In this document: in pieces, positions 33,518 to 42,802 of the stretch
How the letters are laid out: each line of letters opens with the position of its first letter
How positions within the stretch are numbered: the first letter of the stretch is position 1
Source: Verrucomicrobiales bacterium
GTDB taxonomy: Bacteria; Verrucomicrobiota; Verrucomicrobiia; Verrucomicrobiales; DEV007
Direction of reading: 5' to 3'
Assembly (NCBI GenBank): GCA_016795385.1
Contig: JAEUHI010000034.1
Span: 1 to 60,799 of the forward strand
DNA: 60,799 bases
Made by a program: the position numbers and the translations under genes
The notes under the pieces: generated by a model
Seen by the model: the letters and a program-made list of their open reading frames with translations, nothing else
Databases searched by the model: none
What the model was told of the DNA's origin: nothing

Positions 33518-35782
33518 ATGATCCCGACGCGCCCGCTCCTTGCCGCCCTCTGCGGCCTCGCCGCTCCGCTACTCGCCCAAGAGACGCCCGCTTGGCCGGT
33601 CTTGAAACCCGCCCCCGCGACCGATCCCCTGCCCGACACGGCCGCATTGACGGAGACCGGCGATCTCTCGCGGATGCTTCATGAAGCGAACGACCGATTT
33701 CTCGATCGCGAGATCGAGCGGACCGCGAAGGAGCGGGAGGCACGCTGGAAGAGCGGGAATCGGCCGACTCGCGAAGATCTCGCCCGGCTTCTCGGGATCG
33801 ACCGGGAGACGAGATTCCAGCATGATGCCGCGACCGGAAATCGTTTTCAGTATGTATCCGCTCGTCCTGATTGGGAAGGAACCAACAACCACCACGTGCG
33901 TTGGAAATCCTTCGGCCAAGTGCATGGCGATGGCGAGATCCTGCTGCCCGAAGGAGAGATCCGCGCCGACGTGATCTACGTGCCCGATGCGGACTACCGT
34001 TTTGCGATCCCCCCGGCCGCCGCCACCCTCGCCGCGAGCGGATGCCGGGTCCTTGTGCTGCGGCTCGTCCCACGCGGGTCGAACGAGTGGAAACTCAGCC
34101 ATCGCGAGTGGATCCAGCGCTCCGCTTTTCTCCTCGGCCGGACCATGACGGGCTACGAGGTCTTGAAAATCCAATCGGCGATCGACTGCTTCCATTCGGA
34201 CCAAGCGGAATCCAAGCGGCCCGTTTTCGCCGTCGGTCACGGCGAGGGTGGACGACTCGTCCTCTTCGCCGCCGCCCTCGATGAGCGAATCGGGCGGGCC
34301 CTCATCAGCGGGGCGTTCGGTCCGCGCGAAGACCTCTGGCGCGAGCCCGCCGATCGCAACGTCTTCGGACTGCTCCGCGATTTCGGTGATGCCGAACTGG
34401 CGGCCCTCGTCGCCCCGCGCCCCCTCGTGATCGAGCAGGGCACGGCACCGGCCTACGGGTATCGAGCCTCTACGGACCTCGAAATCGATTTCGAAAAGCG
34501 CGCCGAAATCCCCGGAAAACCAGGCCTGCTGCCGCAGCTGAGCGACGACGAGGTGTCCGCCGAATTGGAAAGAGTCGCGACCCTCGCACCCGATGCGAAG
34601 ACCACTCTCATCCACGGGTCGTATCCGGTCTCCGACGAAGCACTTTCACAACTGCTCGGAGATCTGCCCCTCGCGGAACGCACCGGCTCGGAGAAGCTGA
34701 TGGTAATCCCTCTCAAGACCCGCACCGAAGAACTCGTCCTCCACAACCGCCTCGCCCTCATCGAAGCCGCGGGCGACCGGAAACGCTACCTCTCCGATCT
34801 CAAGACCGACTCGCTCGCGAACTTCCAGGCAACGATCGAACCCTACCGCGAGAAATTCCGCACCGAGGTGATCGGCGATTTCGAACTGCCCCTCCTCGCC
34901 CCGAACGTCCGCACCCGACCCTATCAAGTCGGCGACAAGACCCTGTCATACGAAGTCCTCATGGACGTGATGGAGAGCGGCGGACAAAAAGTGATCGCCT
35001 ACGGCATCCTGACACTGCCAAAAGACCTCGATCTTTCCTCGGGCGAAAAACGTCCTGTCATCGTCTGCCAGCACGGGCTCGAGGGCACGCCGCAGGATGT
35101 CGTCGGCGAGGCCCATTTCAATTCCTACAAAGCCTTCGCGACGCGGCTCGCCGAACGCGGCTTCATCACCTTCGCCCCGCAGAACGGCTACAAGTATTTC
35201 GATCTCTTCCGGATGCAGCAGTTCAAGGCCCAGTCGATCGGGAAGACGCTCTTTTCCCTCATCGTGCCGCAACACCGCCAGATCACCGGTTGGCTCGCCA
35301 CCCAGCCCTTCGTCGATCCTGACAAAATCGCCTTTTACGGGCTCAGCTACGGCGGCAAATCGGCCATGCGCATCCCGCCGCTCGTGGACCGGTATTGCCT
35401 CTCGATCTGCTCGGCCGACTTCAACGAATGGGTCTGGAAAAACGCCGCGACCGACGTCGAGTCGCTGCGCTACAGCTACGCCAACAAGGGCGAATACGAG
35501 ATCTTCGAATGGAATCTCGGCGGCACCTTCAACTACGCCGAAATGGCCGCCCTCATTTGCCCGCGCCCCTTCATGGTCGAGCGCGGACATTTCGACGGGG
35601 TCGGACCGGACGAGCAGGTCGCCTTCGAGTTCGCGAAGGTGAGACATCTCTACGAGGCCCAACTCGGCCTGAAGGACCGCTGCGGGATCGAGTGGTTCGT
35701 GGGTCCCCACACCATCAACGGAGAGGGCACCTACGAGTTCCTGCACCGGCATCTCGACTGGCCCGAGCGGAAAGTGGAGTGA
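33518..35782 (+). CDS. Secreted two-domain alpha/beta hydrolase (acetyl xylan esterase/dienelactone hydrolase-like)
   Basis: 754 residues from the ATG at 33518 (a GTG lies one codon earlier), with a signal peptide (RPLLAALCGLAAPLLA). Two hydrolase-like halves are visible. The C-terminal half has the nucleophile elbow GLSYGG, a likely acid in RPFMVERGHFDGVGPDE and a His in VGPHTING, so it should be active. The N-terminal half has GHGEGG in the matching place: the nucleophile position is Gly, so this half looks catalytically dead. It is probably an esterase acting on polysaccharide side groups outside the cytoplasm. Its stop codon lies at the edge of an octamer array. Confidence 0.8.
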   Translation: MIPTRPLLAALCGLAAPLLAQETPAWPVLKPAPATDPLPDTAALTETGDLSRMLHEANDRFLDREIERTAKEREARWKSGNRPTREDLARLLGIDRETRFQHDAATGNRFQYVSARPDWEGTNNHHVRWKSFGQVHGDGEILLPEGEIRADVIYVPDADYRFAIPPAAATLAASGCRVLVLRLVPRGSNEWKLSHREWIQRSAFLLGRTMTGYEVLKIQSAIDCFHSDQAESKRPVFAVGHGEGGRLVLFAAALDERIGRALISGAFGPREDLWREPADRNVFGLLRDFGDAELAALVAPRPLVIEQGTAPAYGYRASTDLEIDFEKRAEIPGKPGLLPQLSDDEVSAELERVATLAPDAKTTLIHGSYPVSDEALSQLLGDLPLAERTGSEKLMVIPLKTRTEELVLHNRLALIEAAGDRKRYLSDLKTDSLANFQATIEPYREKFRTEVIGDFELPLLAPNVRTRPYQVGDKTLSYEVLMDVMESGGQKVIAYGILTLPKDLDLSSGEKRPVIVCQHGLEGTPQDVVGEAHFNSYKAFATRLAERGFITFAPQNGYKYFDLFRMQQFKAQSIGKTLFSLIVPQHRQITGWLATQPFVDPDKIAFYGLSYGGKSAMRIPPLVDRYCLSICSADFNEWVWKNAATDVESLRYSYANKGEYEIFEWNLGGTFNYAEMAALICPRPFMVERGHFDGVGPDEQVAFEFAKVRHLYEAQLGLKDRCGIEWFVGPHTINGEGTYEFLHRHLDWPERKVE

Positions 35783-35828
35783 TGGGGCGATGGAGTGATG
35801 GAGTGATGGGGCGATGGGGCGATGGGGC
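35781..35828 (+). repeat. Octamer array GATGGGGC / GATGGAGT x6
   Basis: Six contiguous 8-nt units alternate between GATGGGGC (four) and GATGGAGT (two), starting inside the hydrolase stop codon. The array faces a second octamer array of roughly complementary units 14 bp further on. Confidence 0.85.
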
Positions 35829-35841
35829 GCAACGTTCCAAT

Positions 35842-35881
35842 ACTCCACCACTCCAATACTCCAATACTCCACCACTCCCCC
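35842..35881 (+). repeat. Octamer array ACTCCACC / ACTCCAAT x5
   Basis: Five contiguous 8-nt units: ACTCCACC, ACTCCAAT twice, ACTCCACC, ACTCCCCC. GATGGAGT of the preceding array is close to the complement of this unit, so the transcript could fold into a long imperfect hairpin that may end hydrolase transcription. Confidence 0.85.
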
Positions 35882-35887
35882 GAGCCC

Positions 35888-35965
35888 CACGCTGAATTTA
35901 AATAATTATTGATTTTACGATTTTTCAATCATGCGATCTGCGTCTAAACTACCGTCCTCATCCGC
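35888..35965 (+). promoter_or_regulatory. AT-rich probable promoter region of uppP
   Basis: The 78 bp before uppP open with a strongly AT-rich run (AATTTAAATAATTATTGATT, then TTTTTCAATCATG) between GC-rich genes. TTGATT (35909-35914) could be a -35 element, but no convincing -10 hexamer stands at the right distance. It is the likely promoter by composition only. Confidence 0.35.
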
Positions 35966-36796
35966 ATGGAAACCCTCCCGACCTGGTTGGCTGTTGTTAT
36001 TCTTGGACTGATCGAAGGCATCACCGAATTCCTTCCGATCTCTTCGACCGGTCATCTTCTCATCCCGCAGAATCTCGGCTGGTTGCCGCGTCAGTCGGAC
36101 CTCTTTTCGATCGTGATCCAGAGCGGCGCGGTGCTCGCCGTGGTCGCTGTCTTCGCGGAGCGGGTCAAGACCCTCGCCACCACCTTGGGCAGTCCGGAGA
36201 CGCGGGATTATCTCGCCAAACTTGCGACCGCCTTTGGCATCACCGCAGTCGGCGGCGTCCTCATCAAAAAGCTGGGAATCGAGCTGCCCGAGCAGGTCGC
36301 GCCGGTAGCGTGGGCCACCTTCATCGGTGCCTTCGTCATCTTCGGCGTCGAGGCCTGGCGGAAAAATCACCAAGGCACCGAAACGATCGGGTGGCGGGTC
36401 GCCGTCGCCGTGGGCCTCGCCCAGATCCTTGCCGCGGTCTTCCCGGGCACCTCGCGTTCGGGCGCGAGCATCCTCATCGCCATGGCGCTCGGCGCGGCGA
36501 GACCCGGAGCGACGGAGTTCTCCTTCCTCGTGGGCGTGCCCACCCTGATGGCCGCGGGTGCCTTCCAGACCCTCTCGGTGATCCAGGAAGGAGGCGCCGG
36601 AAAGGAGGACTGGGCCATGCTCGCCCTCGGCACGGTCGTCTCGGCGATCTCGGCTTTCATCGTGGTGAAATGGCTCATCCATTTCGTGCAGAGCCACACC
36701 TTCAACGGCTTCGCATGGTATCGGCTCGTGATGGGCGCGGCTCTCCTCATCTGGGTGGCGATCGAAGGTGAAGCGTTGAATCAGGCGGCGGATTGA
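35966..36796 (+). CDS. uppP: Undecaprenyl-diphosphatase
   Basis: 276 residues, the normal length of the BacA/UppP membrane family. The two signature motifs are present: EGITEFLPISSTGHL near the N-terminus and FPGTSRSGASI near residue 160. Seven or more hydrophobic segments fit a polytopic membrane enzyme. It recycles the undecaprenyl carrier for peptidoglycan synthesis by removing a phosphate from undecaprenyl diphosphate. corA follows 13 bp downstream and may be cotranscribed. Confidence 0.97.
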   Translation: METLPTWLAVVILGLIEGITEFLPISSTGHLLIPQNLGWLPRQSDLFSIVIQSGAVLAVVAVFAERVKTLATTLGSPETRDYLAKLATAFGITAVGGVLIKKLGIELPEQVAPVAWATFIGAFVIFGVEAWRKNHQGTETIGWRVAVAVGLAQILAAVFPGTSRSGASILIAMALGAARPGATEFSFLVGVPTLMAAGAFQTLSVIQEGGAGKEDWAMLALGTVVSAISAFIVVKWLIHFVQSHTFNGFAWYRLVMGAALLIWVAIEGEALNQAAD

Positions 36797-36809
36797 GCCA
36801 TCCTTCGCC

Positions 36810-37769
36810 ATGAGCCGGGCTTACCTTCTCCGTCACGGACGCCTCGTCGAGACTGATGATCTCGAAAAGGCCTCGTGGATCGATCTGCTTTGCCCCGACC
36901 GCGAGGAGGAGGTGGCCTTGGAAAAGATCCTCGGCATCGAGCTGCCGACGCGCGAGGACATGGAGGAAATCGAGATCTCGAGCCGTCTCTACGAGGAGGA
37001 TGGTGGCCTTTTCATGACCGCCCAGCTCCCGGCCTACACGGAGGATGAGAACACGATGATGGGTCCCGTCACCTTCGTGCTGGTCGCAGGCAAACTCATC
37101 ACGATCCGCTACCACGACCCGAAATCCTTCGGCATCTTCGCGACGCGCGCGGTCCGTTCCCCCATCGCGGGAGAGAATGGCGAAACGATCTTTCTCGGTC
37201 TGCTCGAAACGCTGGTCGATCGTCTCGCCGACATCATCGAACGCGCCGGGCGGGCCGTGGCGCCGGTCTCGAAAGGCATCTTCCAGACGACGTCTTCACG
37301 TCGCAAGGGAGCCCAGCTCCATCGTTCGTATCTGGAAACGATCGGCCGCGCCGGAGATCTCCTCTCGGACATCCGCGACAGCCTCATGACCCTCGACCGG
37401 GCCGTCGGTTTCTACGCCCAGCACATCGTGCGGATCGAGGGGACGGAAGACCGCCGTACACGGGTCAAGACGATCACGCGCGACCTTCATTCCATCGGCG
37501 ATCACGCCGGCTTTCTCTCCGGCAAGATCACCCTGCTGCTCGACGCCACTCTCGGCATGATCGGGATCGAGCAGAACGGCATCATCAAGATCTTCTCCGT
37601 CGCCGCGGTCGTCTTTCTGCCGCCGACCCTGGTCGCCTCGATCTACGGGATGAATTTCGAACATATGCCCGAGCTCAAGTGGCCCTTCGGTTATCCCTTC
37701 GCGATCGGCCTCATGATCCTCTCGGCGCTGCTCCCCTACTGGTTCTTCAAGCGCAAAGGCTGGCTCTGA
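36810..37769 (+). CDS. corA: CorA-type magnesium/divalent cation transporter
   Basis: 319 residues. The large cytoplasmic N-terminal region is followed by two membrane helices at the C-terminus, with the selectivity-filter motif YGMNFEHMPEL between them and the end KRKGWL. The middle shows the long coiled helix typical of CorA (DRRTRVKTITRDLHSIGDHAG). It moves Mg2+ (or Co2+/Ni2+) across the cytoplasmic membrane. A second magnesium transporter family, MgtE, is also encoded in this window. Confidence 0.95.
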   Translation: MSRAYLLRHGRLVETDDLEKASWIDLLCPDREEEVALEKILGIELPTREDMEEIEISSRLYEEDGGLFMTAQLPAYTEDENTMMGPVTFVLVAGKLITIRYHDPKSFGIFATRAVRSPIAGENGETIFLGLLETLVDRLADIIERAGRAVAPVSKGIFQTTSSRRKGAQLHRSYLETIGRAGDLLSDIRDSLMTLDRAVGFYAQHIVRIEGTEDRRTRVKTITRDLHSIGDHAGFLSGKITLLLDATLGMIGIEQNGIIKIFSVAAVVFLPPTLVASIYGMNFEHMPELKWPFGYPFAIGLMILSALLPYWFFKRKGWL

Positions 37770-37779
37770 GGGGCAGGGC

Positions 37780-39183
37780 TTACTCGGAGGCGCGTTTCTT
37801 CCCCTTGCCTCCTCCCAGCTCCATCGCCCGCGCGGGATCGTGATCGGGATTCGGCACGGGCAGCCTCGCCCCCACCTCGGAGCGCCAGGCCCCGAGGATC
37901 GCACGCAGTTCGGTGGTTTTGTCAGGGTGGGCGGCCGCGAGATTTTTCGACTCACCGATATCGGCGGAGAGGTCGTAGAGCTCCAGCGTTCCCTCCTCGA
38001 AAAACTCGATCAGCTTCCAGTCGCCCTTCCTCACCGCGGAGGCGGGGGTGCTGTGGTGGTAATGCGGCAGGTGCCAGAAAAGCGTCTCGCGCGTCCACGC
38101 CGCGGCCGGATCGCGCAGCAGCGGGGCAAGGCTCAGCCCGTCGAGACGCTCCGCGGCCGCGGGGGCGGAAAGCCCCGCGAGCTCCAGCAGCGTTGCGGCC
38201 AGATCGATCGTCCCCGCGGGCACGGCGCATTCGGATCCCGCCGGTATCGTCCCGGGAAAACGGAAGATCGCCGGCACCCGGATGCCCCCCTCATAGAGCG
38301 TGCCCTTCTCGCTCCGCAGCGGAGCGTTCGAGGTGTAGGCCCTTCCCCCTTGGTCCGTGACGAGACCGCCGTTGTCGGAGACAAACACGATCATCGTCCT
38401 TTCCCCGAGCCCGAGCCGATCGACGGCGGCGACGATGCCTCCCACGCTGGCGTCGAGCTCCTCGAGGAGACCGGCGTATTCGGGGAGGCATGGAAAACCC
38501 GGCACCTTTTCTTTCGACGCAAATTTCGCGAGTCGTTCCGGCGTGGTCGAGAGCGGGATGTGCACGGCGTAGTGCGACACCTGGAGCACAAAAGGCGTTT
38601 CGCGATGGGCCTCGATGAAATCGACGGCTTTTTCCGTGAGGAACTCCGCGGTGCGGCGCGCCGTGGCCGAACCGGAGACCTCCGGCGGCACGTCGTGCTT
38701 CTGCAACTCCAGCGCGGTCTGCCAGCCCTGCTCGGCCGGTCCATGCCCCTCCTTTCCGAGGTGCCACTTGCCGAAGTAGCCGGTGGCGTATCCCGCGGCC
38801 CCGAGACGCTCCGCGATCGTTTCCACCTCCAGGGGCAGTTGCAGCGGCACTTTCGGATCGATCAATCTGGCATAAGGACGCTGATGTCCGGGGATGTGCT
38901 GGGTGATGCCGTAGCGCGCCTCATGACGACCGCTCTGGAGATTCGCCCGGGTCGGCGAACAGACCGCTCCGGAATAAAACTGCGTGAACCGCATCCCCTC
39001 CGCCGCGAGCCGGTCGATCGCGGGTGTTTCGTGAAAGGTATTGCCATAACAGGGCAGATCGGCCCAGCCAAGATCGTCCGCGAGGATGATGATGAAATTC
39101 GGACGCTCCGCCGCACCAAGCGACATCGCCAGACCTCCCAAAAGGACGGTGACAAATCTCCAGATCCAATCGATTCGTTTCAT
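37780..39183 (-). CDS. Secreted arylsulfatase-type sulfatase
   Basis: 467 residues from the ATG at 39183, giving a signal peptide (RIDWIWRFVTVLLGGLAMSL). Metal-binding DDLGW (about 36-40) is followed by Cys75 in VCSPTRANLQSG, the CxPxR site that becomes formylglycine. The rest of the sulfatase fold includes VFVSDNGG and the IRVPAIFRFPG stretch. It would remove sulfate esters from polysaccharides; a maturing enzyme (FGE or anSME) must be encoded elsewhere. The open frame extends to 39258 through an octamer-repeat leader, so the longer start is rejected. Confidence 0.94.
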   Translation of the reverse strand: MKRIDWIWRFVTVLLGGLAMSLGAAERPNFIIILADDLGWADLPCYGNTFHETPAIDRLAAEGMRFTQFYSGAVCSPTRANLQSGRHEARYGITQHIPGHQRPYARLIDPKVPLQLPLEVETIAERLGAAGYATGYFGKWHLGKEGHGPAEQGWQTALELQKHDVPPEVSGSATARRTAEFLTEKAVDFIEAHRETPFVLQVSHYAVHIPLSTTPERLAKFASKEKVPGFPCLPEYAGLLEELDASVGGIVAAVDRLGLGERTMIVFVSDNGGLVTDQGGRAYTSNAPLRSEKGTLYEGGIRVPAIFRFPGTIPAGSECAVPAGTIDLAATLLELAGLSAPAAAERLDGLSLAPLLRDPAAAWTRETLFWHLPHYHHSTPASAVRKGDWKLIEFFEEGTLELYDLSADIGESKNLAAAHPDKTTELRAILGAWRSEVGARLPVPNPDHDPARAMELGGGKGKKRASE

Positions 39184-39188
39184 GCCAT

Positions 39189-39212
39189 ATTCCATCACTC
39201 CATAACTCCACC
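39189..39212. repeat. Octamer array ATTCCATC/ACTCCATA/ACTCCACC in the sulfatase leader
   Basis: Three 8-nt units of the same family as those at 35781-35881, placed 5 bp upstream of the sulfatase start codon on the minus strand. Their complement reads GGTGGAGT TATGGAGT GATGGAAT. Confidence 0.75.
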
Positions 39213-39256
39213 GTTGCCGCATCGTTTCCCCTTCGGCCTTCTTTTCTTCCCCCGCC

Positions 39257-39610
39257 ATGCTCCCCTCTCCCGACGATTACGAGATCACACCCGCCGCTTA
39301 CGCGATCGTGCGCCACGATCCCGATTCCCCGGAGGTGCGCCTGATCGATTGCCGGGAGGAAGACGAATTCACCCACTGCCGGATCGAAGGGGCCGAACTC
39401 ATTCCCCTCTCCCGCTTCGGTGAGGAAGCGATGCGGAAAATCATCCAGTCGGACGATCCCCGCCCGGTCGTCGTCTACTGCCATCACGGGATGCGATCGA
39501 TGCATGCGACGCTCTTCCTGCGGCAACACGGAAAGAAAGAGACTTGGAGCCTCGCCGGTGGCATCGATCTCTGGTCGCTACAGATCGACCCGGAGGTGCC
39601 GCGTTATTGA
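39257..39610 (+). CDS. Rhodanese-like sulfurtransferase
   Basis: 117 residues, a single rhodanese domain. The region IDCREEDEFTHCRIEGA is the standard first motif, and the active-site Cys is in VVVYCHHGMRSM. It transfers sulfane sulfur via a persulfide. Its last 7 bp overlap the convergent cysteine desulfurase gene, an enzyme that produces persulfide, so a functional link is plausible. The leader is entirely C/T-rich with no Shine-Dalgarno. Confidence 0.9.
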   Translation: MLPSPDDYEITPAAYAIVRHDPDSPEVRLIDCREEDEFTHCRIEGAELIPLSRFGEEAMRKIIQSDDPRPVVVYCHHGMRSMHATLFLRQHGKKETWSLAGGIDLWSLQIDPEVPRY

Positions 39611-40761
39611 GCAACTGAAGCCTCCGCGAGCAATTCCCCACCCACCGCGAGGATTGCTTCCGCGAGCGCTCTCCAATCCTCCCCGCTCGTCGCAAGGCCG
39701 CCGCTGACGCGGAGGACCCTGCCCATCTCCTCGTAATCGAGCCCCATCGCCACCATCACCGCGGAGGGGTTGCCCTTGCCCGCGCTGCAAGCCGATCCGG
39801 TCGAAACGGCGAATCCCCGCTGACTCAGCCGGGTGAGCCATTTCAGATTCTTCGTGTGGGGCAGAACAAACATTGAGGTATTCCAATGCCGCCGTCCCTC
39901 TCTCGCGAGAAGGCGGACTCCCCCCTCCCGCTCGATCGAGCGCTCGAACTCATCGCGCCATCTCGCCTGACATTCCCACACGGGGGCGAGCGTCTCTTCA
40001 TTATGTTCCAGCAAAGCCGTGACCATCGCGGCAACGCCCGGAAGATTCTCCGTGCCGGCACGGCGACCGTGCTCCTGAGGGCCTCCGATCAGGCCGTGAA
40101 AAGGCCGATCGTTCTCGTCCTCCGGCAGAATGAGAAATCCCACGCCCTTTCCGCCACCAAACTTGTGTCCGCTGCCTGTGACGTAGCCCGCCCCTCCGAG
40201 CCCGTCGAGCGGTTGTTTGCCGAACCACTGGGCCGCGTCGGTATGGAAAGGGATGCCGTGCTCCCGACAGAGTTCTGCTGCCTCGCGCCACGGTTGCAGA
40301 GTCCCCGTTTCGTTGTTCGCCGCCATCAGGGAGACCGCGCCGACCTCGCCGGTCGCAATCCAGTCCTGGAGATGACCAAGATCCGCCGCTCCGCTCGCCG
40401 GATCGGTGGGCAAACGGCGCACCCGGGAAGGATCGAGGTGGGCCGAGACCGCCGCCGCGACGCAGGGATGTTCGATCTCCGAAGTGACGAGGCACCCTGA
40501 CAAACCCACCGCGAGGTGGGCGATCACGGCATTGTTCGCCTCCGTCGCTCCGGAGGTGAAGACGATCCTTTCCGGCTCATCGATCCCGAGACGATCCGCG
40601 AGCGCTTCGCGCCAGTCCTCGAGGACGCGCTTCGCCTCGCCCGCCTCGCGATAGAGGCTGGAGGGATTCTGCCAATGCCGCTCCGCCGCCTCCAGCCAGG
40701 CCTGGCGGGCCGCCCCGCTCATCGGCGTCGTCGCGTTGTGATCGAAATAGCCTTTCATCAT
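39604..40761 (-). CDS. Cysteine desulfurase (NifS/IscS family)
   Basis: 385 residues, PLP-dependent class V aminotransferase fold. The N-terminus has YFDHNATTPM. The PLP Lys is in TGSGHKFGGGKG and the persulfide Cys in STGSACSAGKGNPS. It takes sulfur from cysteine for Fe-S clusters or thio-cofactors. The 3' end overlaps the convergent rhodanese gene by 7 bp. No iscU-like scaffold gene is next to it, so its specific role is open. Confidence 0.93.
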   Translation of the reverse strand: MMKGYFDHNATTPMSGAARQAWLEAAERHWQNPSSLYREAGEAKRVLEDWREALADRLGIDEPERIVFTSGATEANNAVIAHLAVGLSGCLVTSEIEHPCVAAAVSAHLDPSRVRRLPTDPASGAADLGHLQDWIATGEVGAVSLMAANNETGTLQPWREAAELCREHGIPFHTDAAQWFGKQPLDGLGGAGYVTGSGHKFGGGKGVGFLILPEDENDRPFHGLIGGPQEHGRRAGTENLPGVAAMVTALLEHNEETLAPVWECQARWRDEFERSIEREGGVRLLAREGRRHWNTSMFVLPHTKNLKWLTRLSQRGFAVSTGSACSAGKGNPSAVMVAMGLDYEEMGRVLRVSGGLATSGEDWRALAEAILAVGGELLAEASVAQ

Positions 40762-40779
40762 TCGTAGCCGGGCGAGGGG

Positions 40780-42243
40780 TCACAGGATCGGGCTGAAAAG
40801 CCGCGCCACCCGCACACCGAGGCGGAACCACCACGGACGGCTCGTGTAGTCAGCCGCGCCGACTTCGCGGCAGTGGGCGAAGTCCACCTCCAGCATCGAC
40901 TCGACCTGCTTCGCGAAATCCTCACACAACACCACGGCCGTGACCTCGAAGTTCAGGCGCATCGAGCGGTTGTCGAGATTCGCGGTACCAACGCCCGAGA
41001 AATAATCATCCACCACGAGCACCTTTTGATGCAGGAATCCCTTTTCATAGCGGAAAATCCGCACCCCTGCGGCCTCCATCTCGCCGAGAAACGAAAAGGT
41101 CGCGAGCCACGGCACCCACTTGTCGGGCTTGCCGGGGATCATGATCCTGACATCCACCCCACGCAGCGCCGCCATCTGCAAGGCCGAGCGCACCGATTCG
41201 TCGGTGACGAAATAAGGCGTCGCGATCCACAGCCGCGTCCGCGCCCGGGTGATGGCATTGAGGAAAAAGATCGTGCCTCCCTCGATCGGACCGACCGGTC
41301 CGGTGGGCAGGGTCAGAACCACGGCATGACCGCCTCCGCATCCATCCCCCGAGGCCGGCTTCGGGAGGCGGCGTTCCAGCTCCGGGACCTGGCGTGTCGC
41401 CCAATAATAATCGCCGAGAAACACCATTTGCAGGCTCTGCACACAGGGCCCCTCGAGGCGCACGTGGGTGTCGCGCCAGTAGCCGAAGCGCTTCGACTTC
41501 CCGAGATACTCGTCACCGACATTATGGCCGCCCACGAACCCGACACGACCATCGACGATGACAATCTTGCGATGATTGCGGAAATTGATCTGGAAACGGT
41601 TGCTCGGTCCCTGCGTCGAATGAAACGGATAGACCTCCACCCCCGCCTCACGCAGCGAACGGAGGTAACGTTTCGAGATCTTGTGGCTGCCGATCTCGTC
41701 GTAGACGAAATACACGCCCACGCCCTCGCGTGATTTCCTCTCGAGCAGATCGCGGAAGCGGTTGCCCAGATCGTCGTCGTGCACGATGAAAAACTGCACG
41801 AGGACATAACTCTTCGCCGCCTCGATCGCTTCGAAGATCGCGTCGAACGTCATGCCACCGTCGATGAGCAGGCACACTTCGTTGCCGCGGGTAAAGCGGC
41901 GCTCGGTCAGCTTCTCGAGCACTCCGCCGTAGCGGGCTTCGTCGCCCTCGAGCAGCGCATAATGCGGCGTCATCGCCGTGATGTGCTCCCGGTAGGCTTC
42001 CTCGTGGTTGTCGCGCGCTTCGCGGAGACGCTCGAGGTAGCCGCGGAATTGGTAGCGCCCCAGGATCCAGTAAAGCGGCACCGCGAGAAAGGGCAAGGCC
42101 AGCACCGCCATCGACCAACCCCAGGCCGAGGTCGCCGAGCGCGCCTTCATCACGATGTTCACGATCGTCCCGATCGCGAGGATTTCCCAACCGAGAAAGA
42201 TCAGCGTCCCGACGACCGCCTTTTCTGACATTTGCTCAAACAT
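40780..42243 (-). CDS. cls: Cardiolipin synthase (phospholipase D family)
   Basis: 487 residues. Two N-terminal membrane helices (VGTLIFLGWEILAIGTIVNIV and a second near 45) precede two PLD domains. The HKD motifs are NHRKIVIVDG with VGGHN (first) and LHQKVLVVDD with GTANLDNRS (second). It condenses phosphatidylglycerol molecules into cardiolipin at the cytoplasmic membrane. It starts 8 bp inside the end of the upstream receiver-domain gene, so the two are translationally linked. Confidence 0.95.
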   Translation of the reverse strand: MFEQMSEKAVVGTLIFLGWEILAIGTIVNIVMKARSATSAWGWSMAVLALPFLAVPLYWILGRYQFRGYLERLREARDNHEEAYREHITAMTPHYALLEGDEARYGGVLEKLTERRFTRGNEVCLLIDGGMTFDAIFEAIEAAKSYVLVQFFIVHDDDLGNRFRDLLERKSREGVGVYFVYDEIGSHKISKRYLRSLREAGVEVYPFHSTQGPSNRFQINFRNHRKIVIVDGRVGFVGGHNVGDEYLGKSKRFGYWRDTHVRLEGPCVQSLQMVFLGDYYWATRQVPELERRLPKPASGDGCGGGHAVVLTLPTGPVGPIEGGTIFFLNAITRARTRLWIATPYFVTDESVRSALQMAALRGVDVRIMIPGKPDKWVPWLATFSFLGEMEAAGVRIFRYEKGFLHQKVLVVDDYFSGVGTANLDNRSMRLNFEVTAVVLCEDFAKQVESMLEVDFAHCREVGAADYTSRPWWFRLGVRVARLFSPIL

Positions 42244-42634
42244 CCGCGTCGGTGAACTGGGCGATCTTGTTCAGCAGGTTCTCGAAGGGATAGATGGGCT
42301 TTTCCTGAAAGGCATCACAGCCCGCCGCGGCGATGCGCTCCTGATGATGGGCCATGGTATGGGCGGTGAGGGCGATCACGGGGATGGCCGCCGTCGCCGG
42401 ATCGGACTTCAGCCGACGGGTCGCCTCGAGCCCCGCGTTGGGATCGGGAGTGTCCTCCGGAGCCGGCGGCAGCTCGAGATCCATCAGGATCAATCCCGGC
42501 AATTCCCCTCGCGCCCGTTCCACCGCCGAGACCGCATCGGTGGCCACGGAGAGGACATGACCGTGATGCTCGAGCAGACGCGTGAGCAGCGCGATGTTGT
42601 CCTCGTCGTCTTCGACCAATAGGATCCTTGCCAT
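42236..42634 (-). CDS. Single-domain response regulator (receiver only)
   Basis: 132 residues from the ATG at 42634. The receiver fold is clear: acidic pocket in ILLVEDDEDN, phospho-Asp in LILMDLELP, Thr in VIALTAHTM, Lys in FQEKPIYPF. An insert (PPAPEDTPDPNAG) follows the phospho-Asp. There is no output domain, so it must act through partner proteins. The longer open frame to 42880 passes through a non-coding leader and is rejected. It overlaps cls by 8 bp. No cognate kinase is adjacent. Confidence 0.92.
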   Translation of the reverse strand: MARILLVEDDEDNIALLTRLLEHHGHVLSVATDAVSAVERARGELPGLILMDLELPPAPEDTPDPNAGLEATRRLKSDPATAAIPVIALTAHTMAHHQERIAAAGCDAFQEKPIYPFENLLNKIAQFTDADV

Positions 42635-42802
42635 AACGTTTTGATTTTCAGCGAATTTCGGAACAGAGGATTCGGCCCGGAAAAGAAAATCGCATTTTTT
42701 CTGAAAAACTTCGAACGAATTTCCACGGCCAGACACTAATCCATCAGTAACAGTTGTGGAGCCGAGGATCTCCTCCTTGCGAGCGAAACGGCGGTTACAG
42801 TC

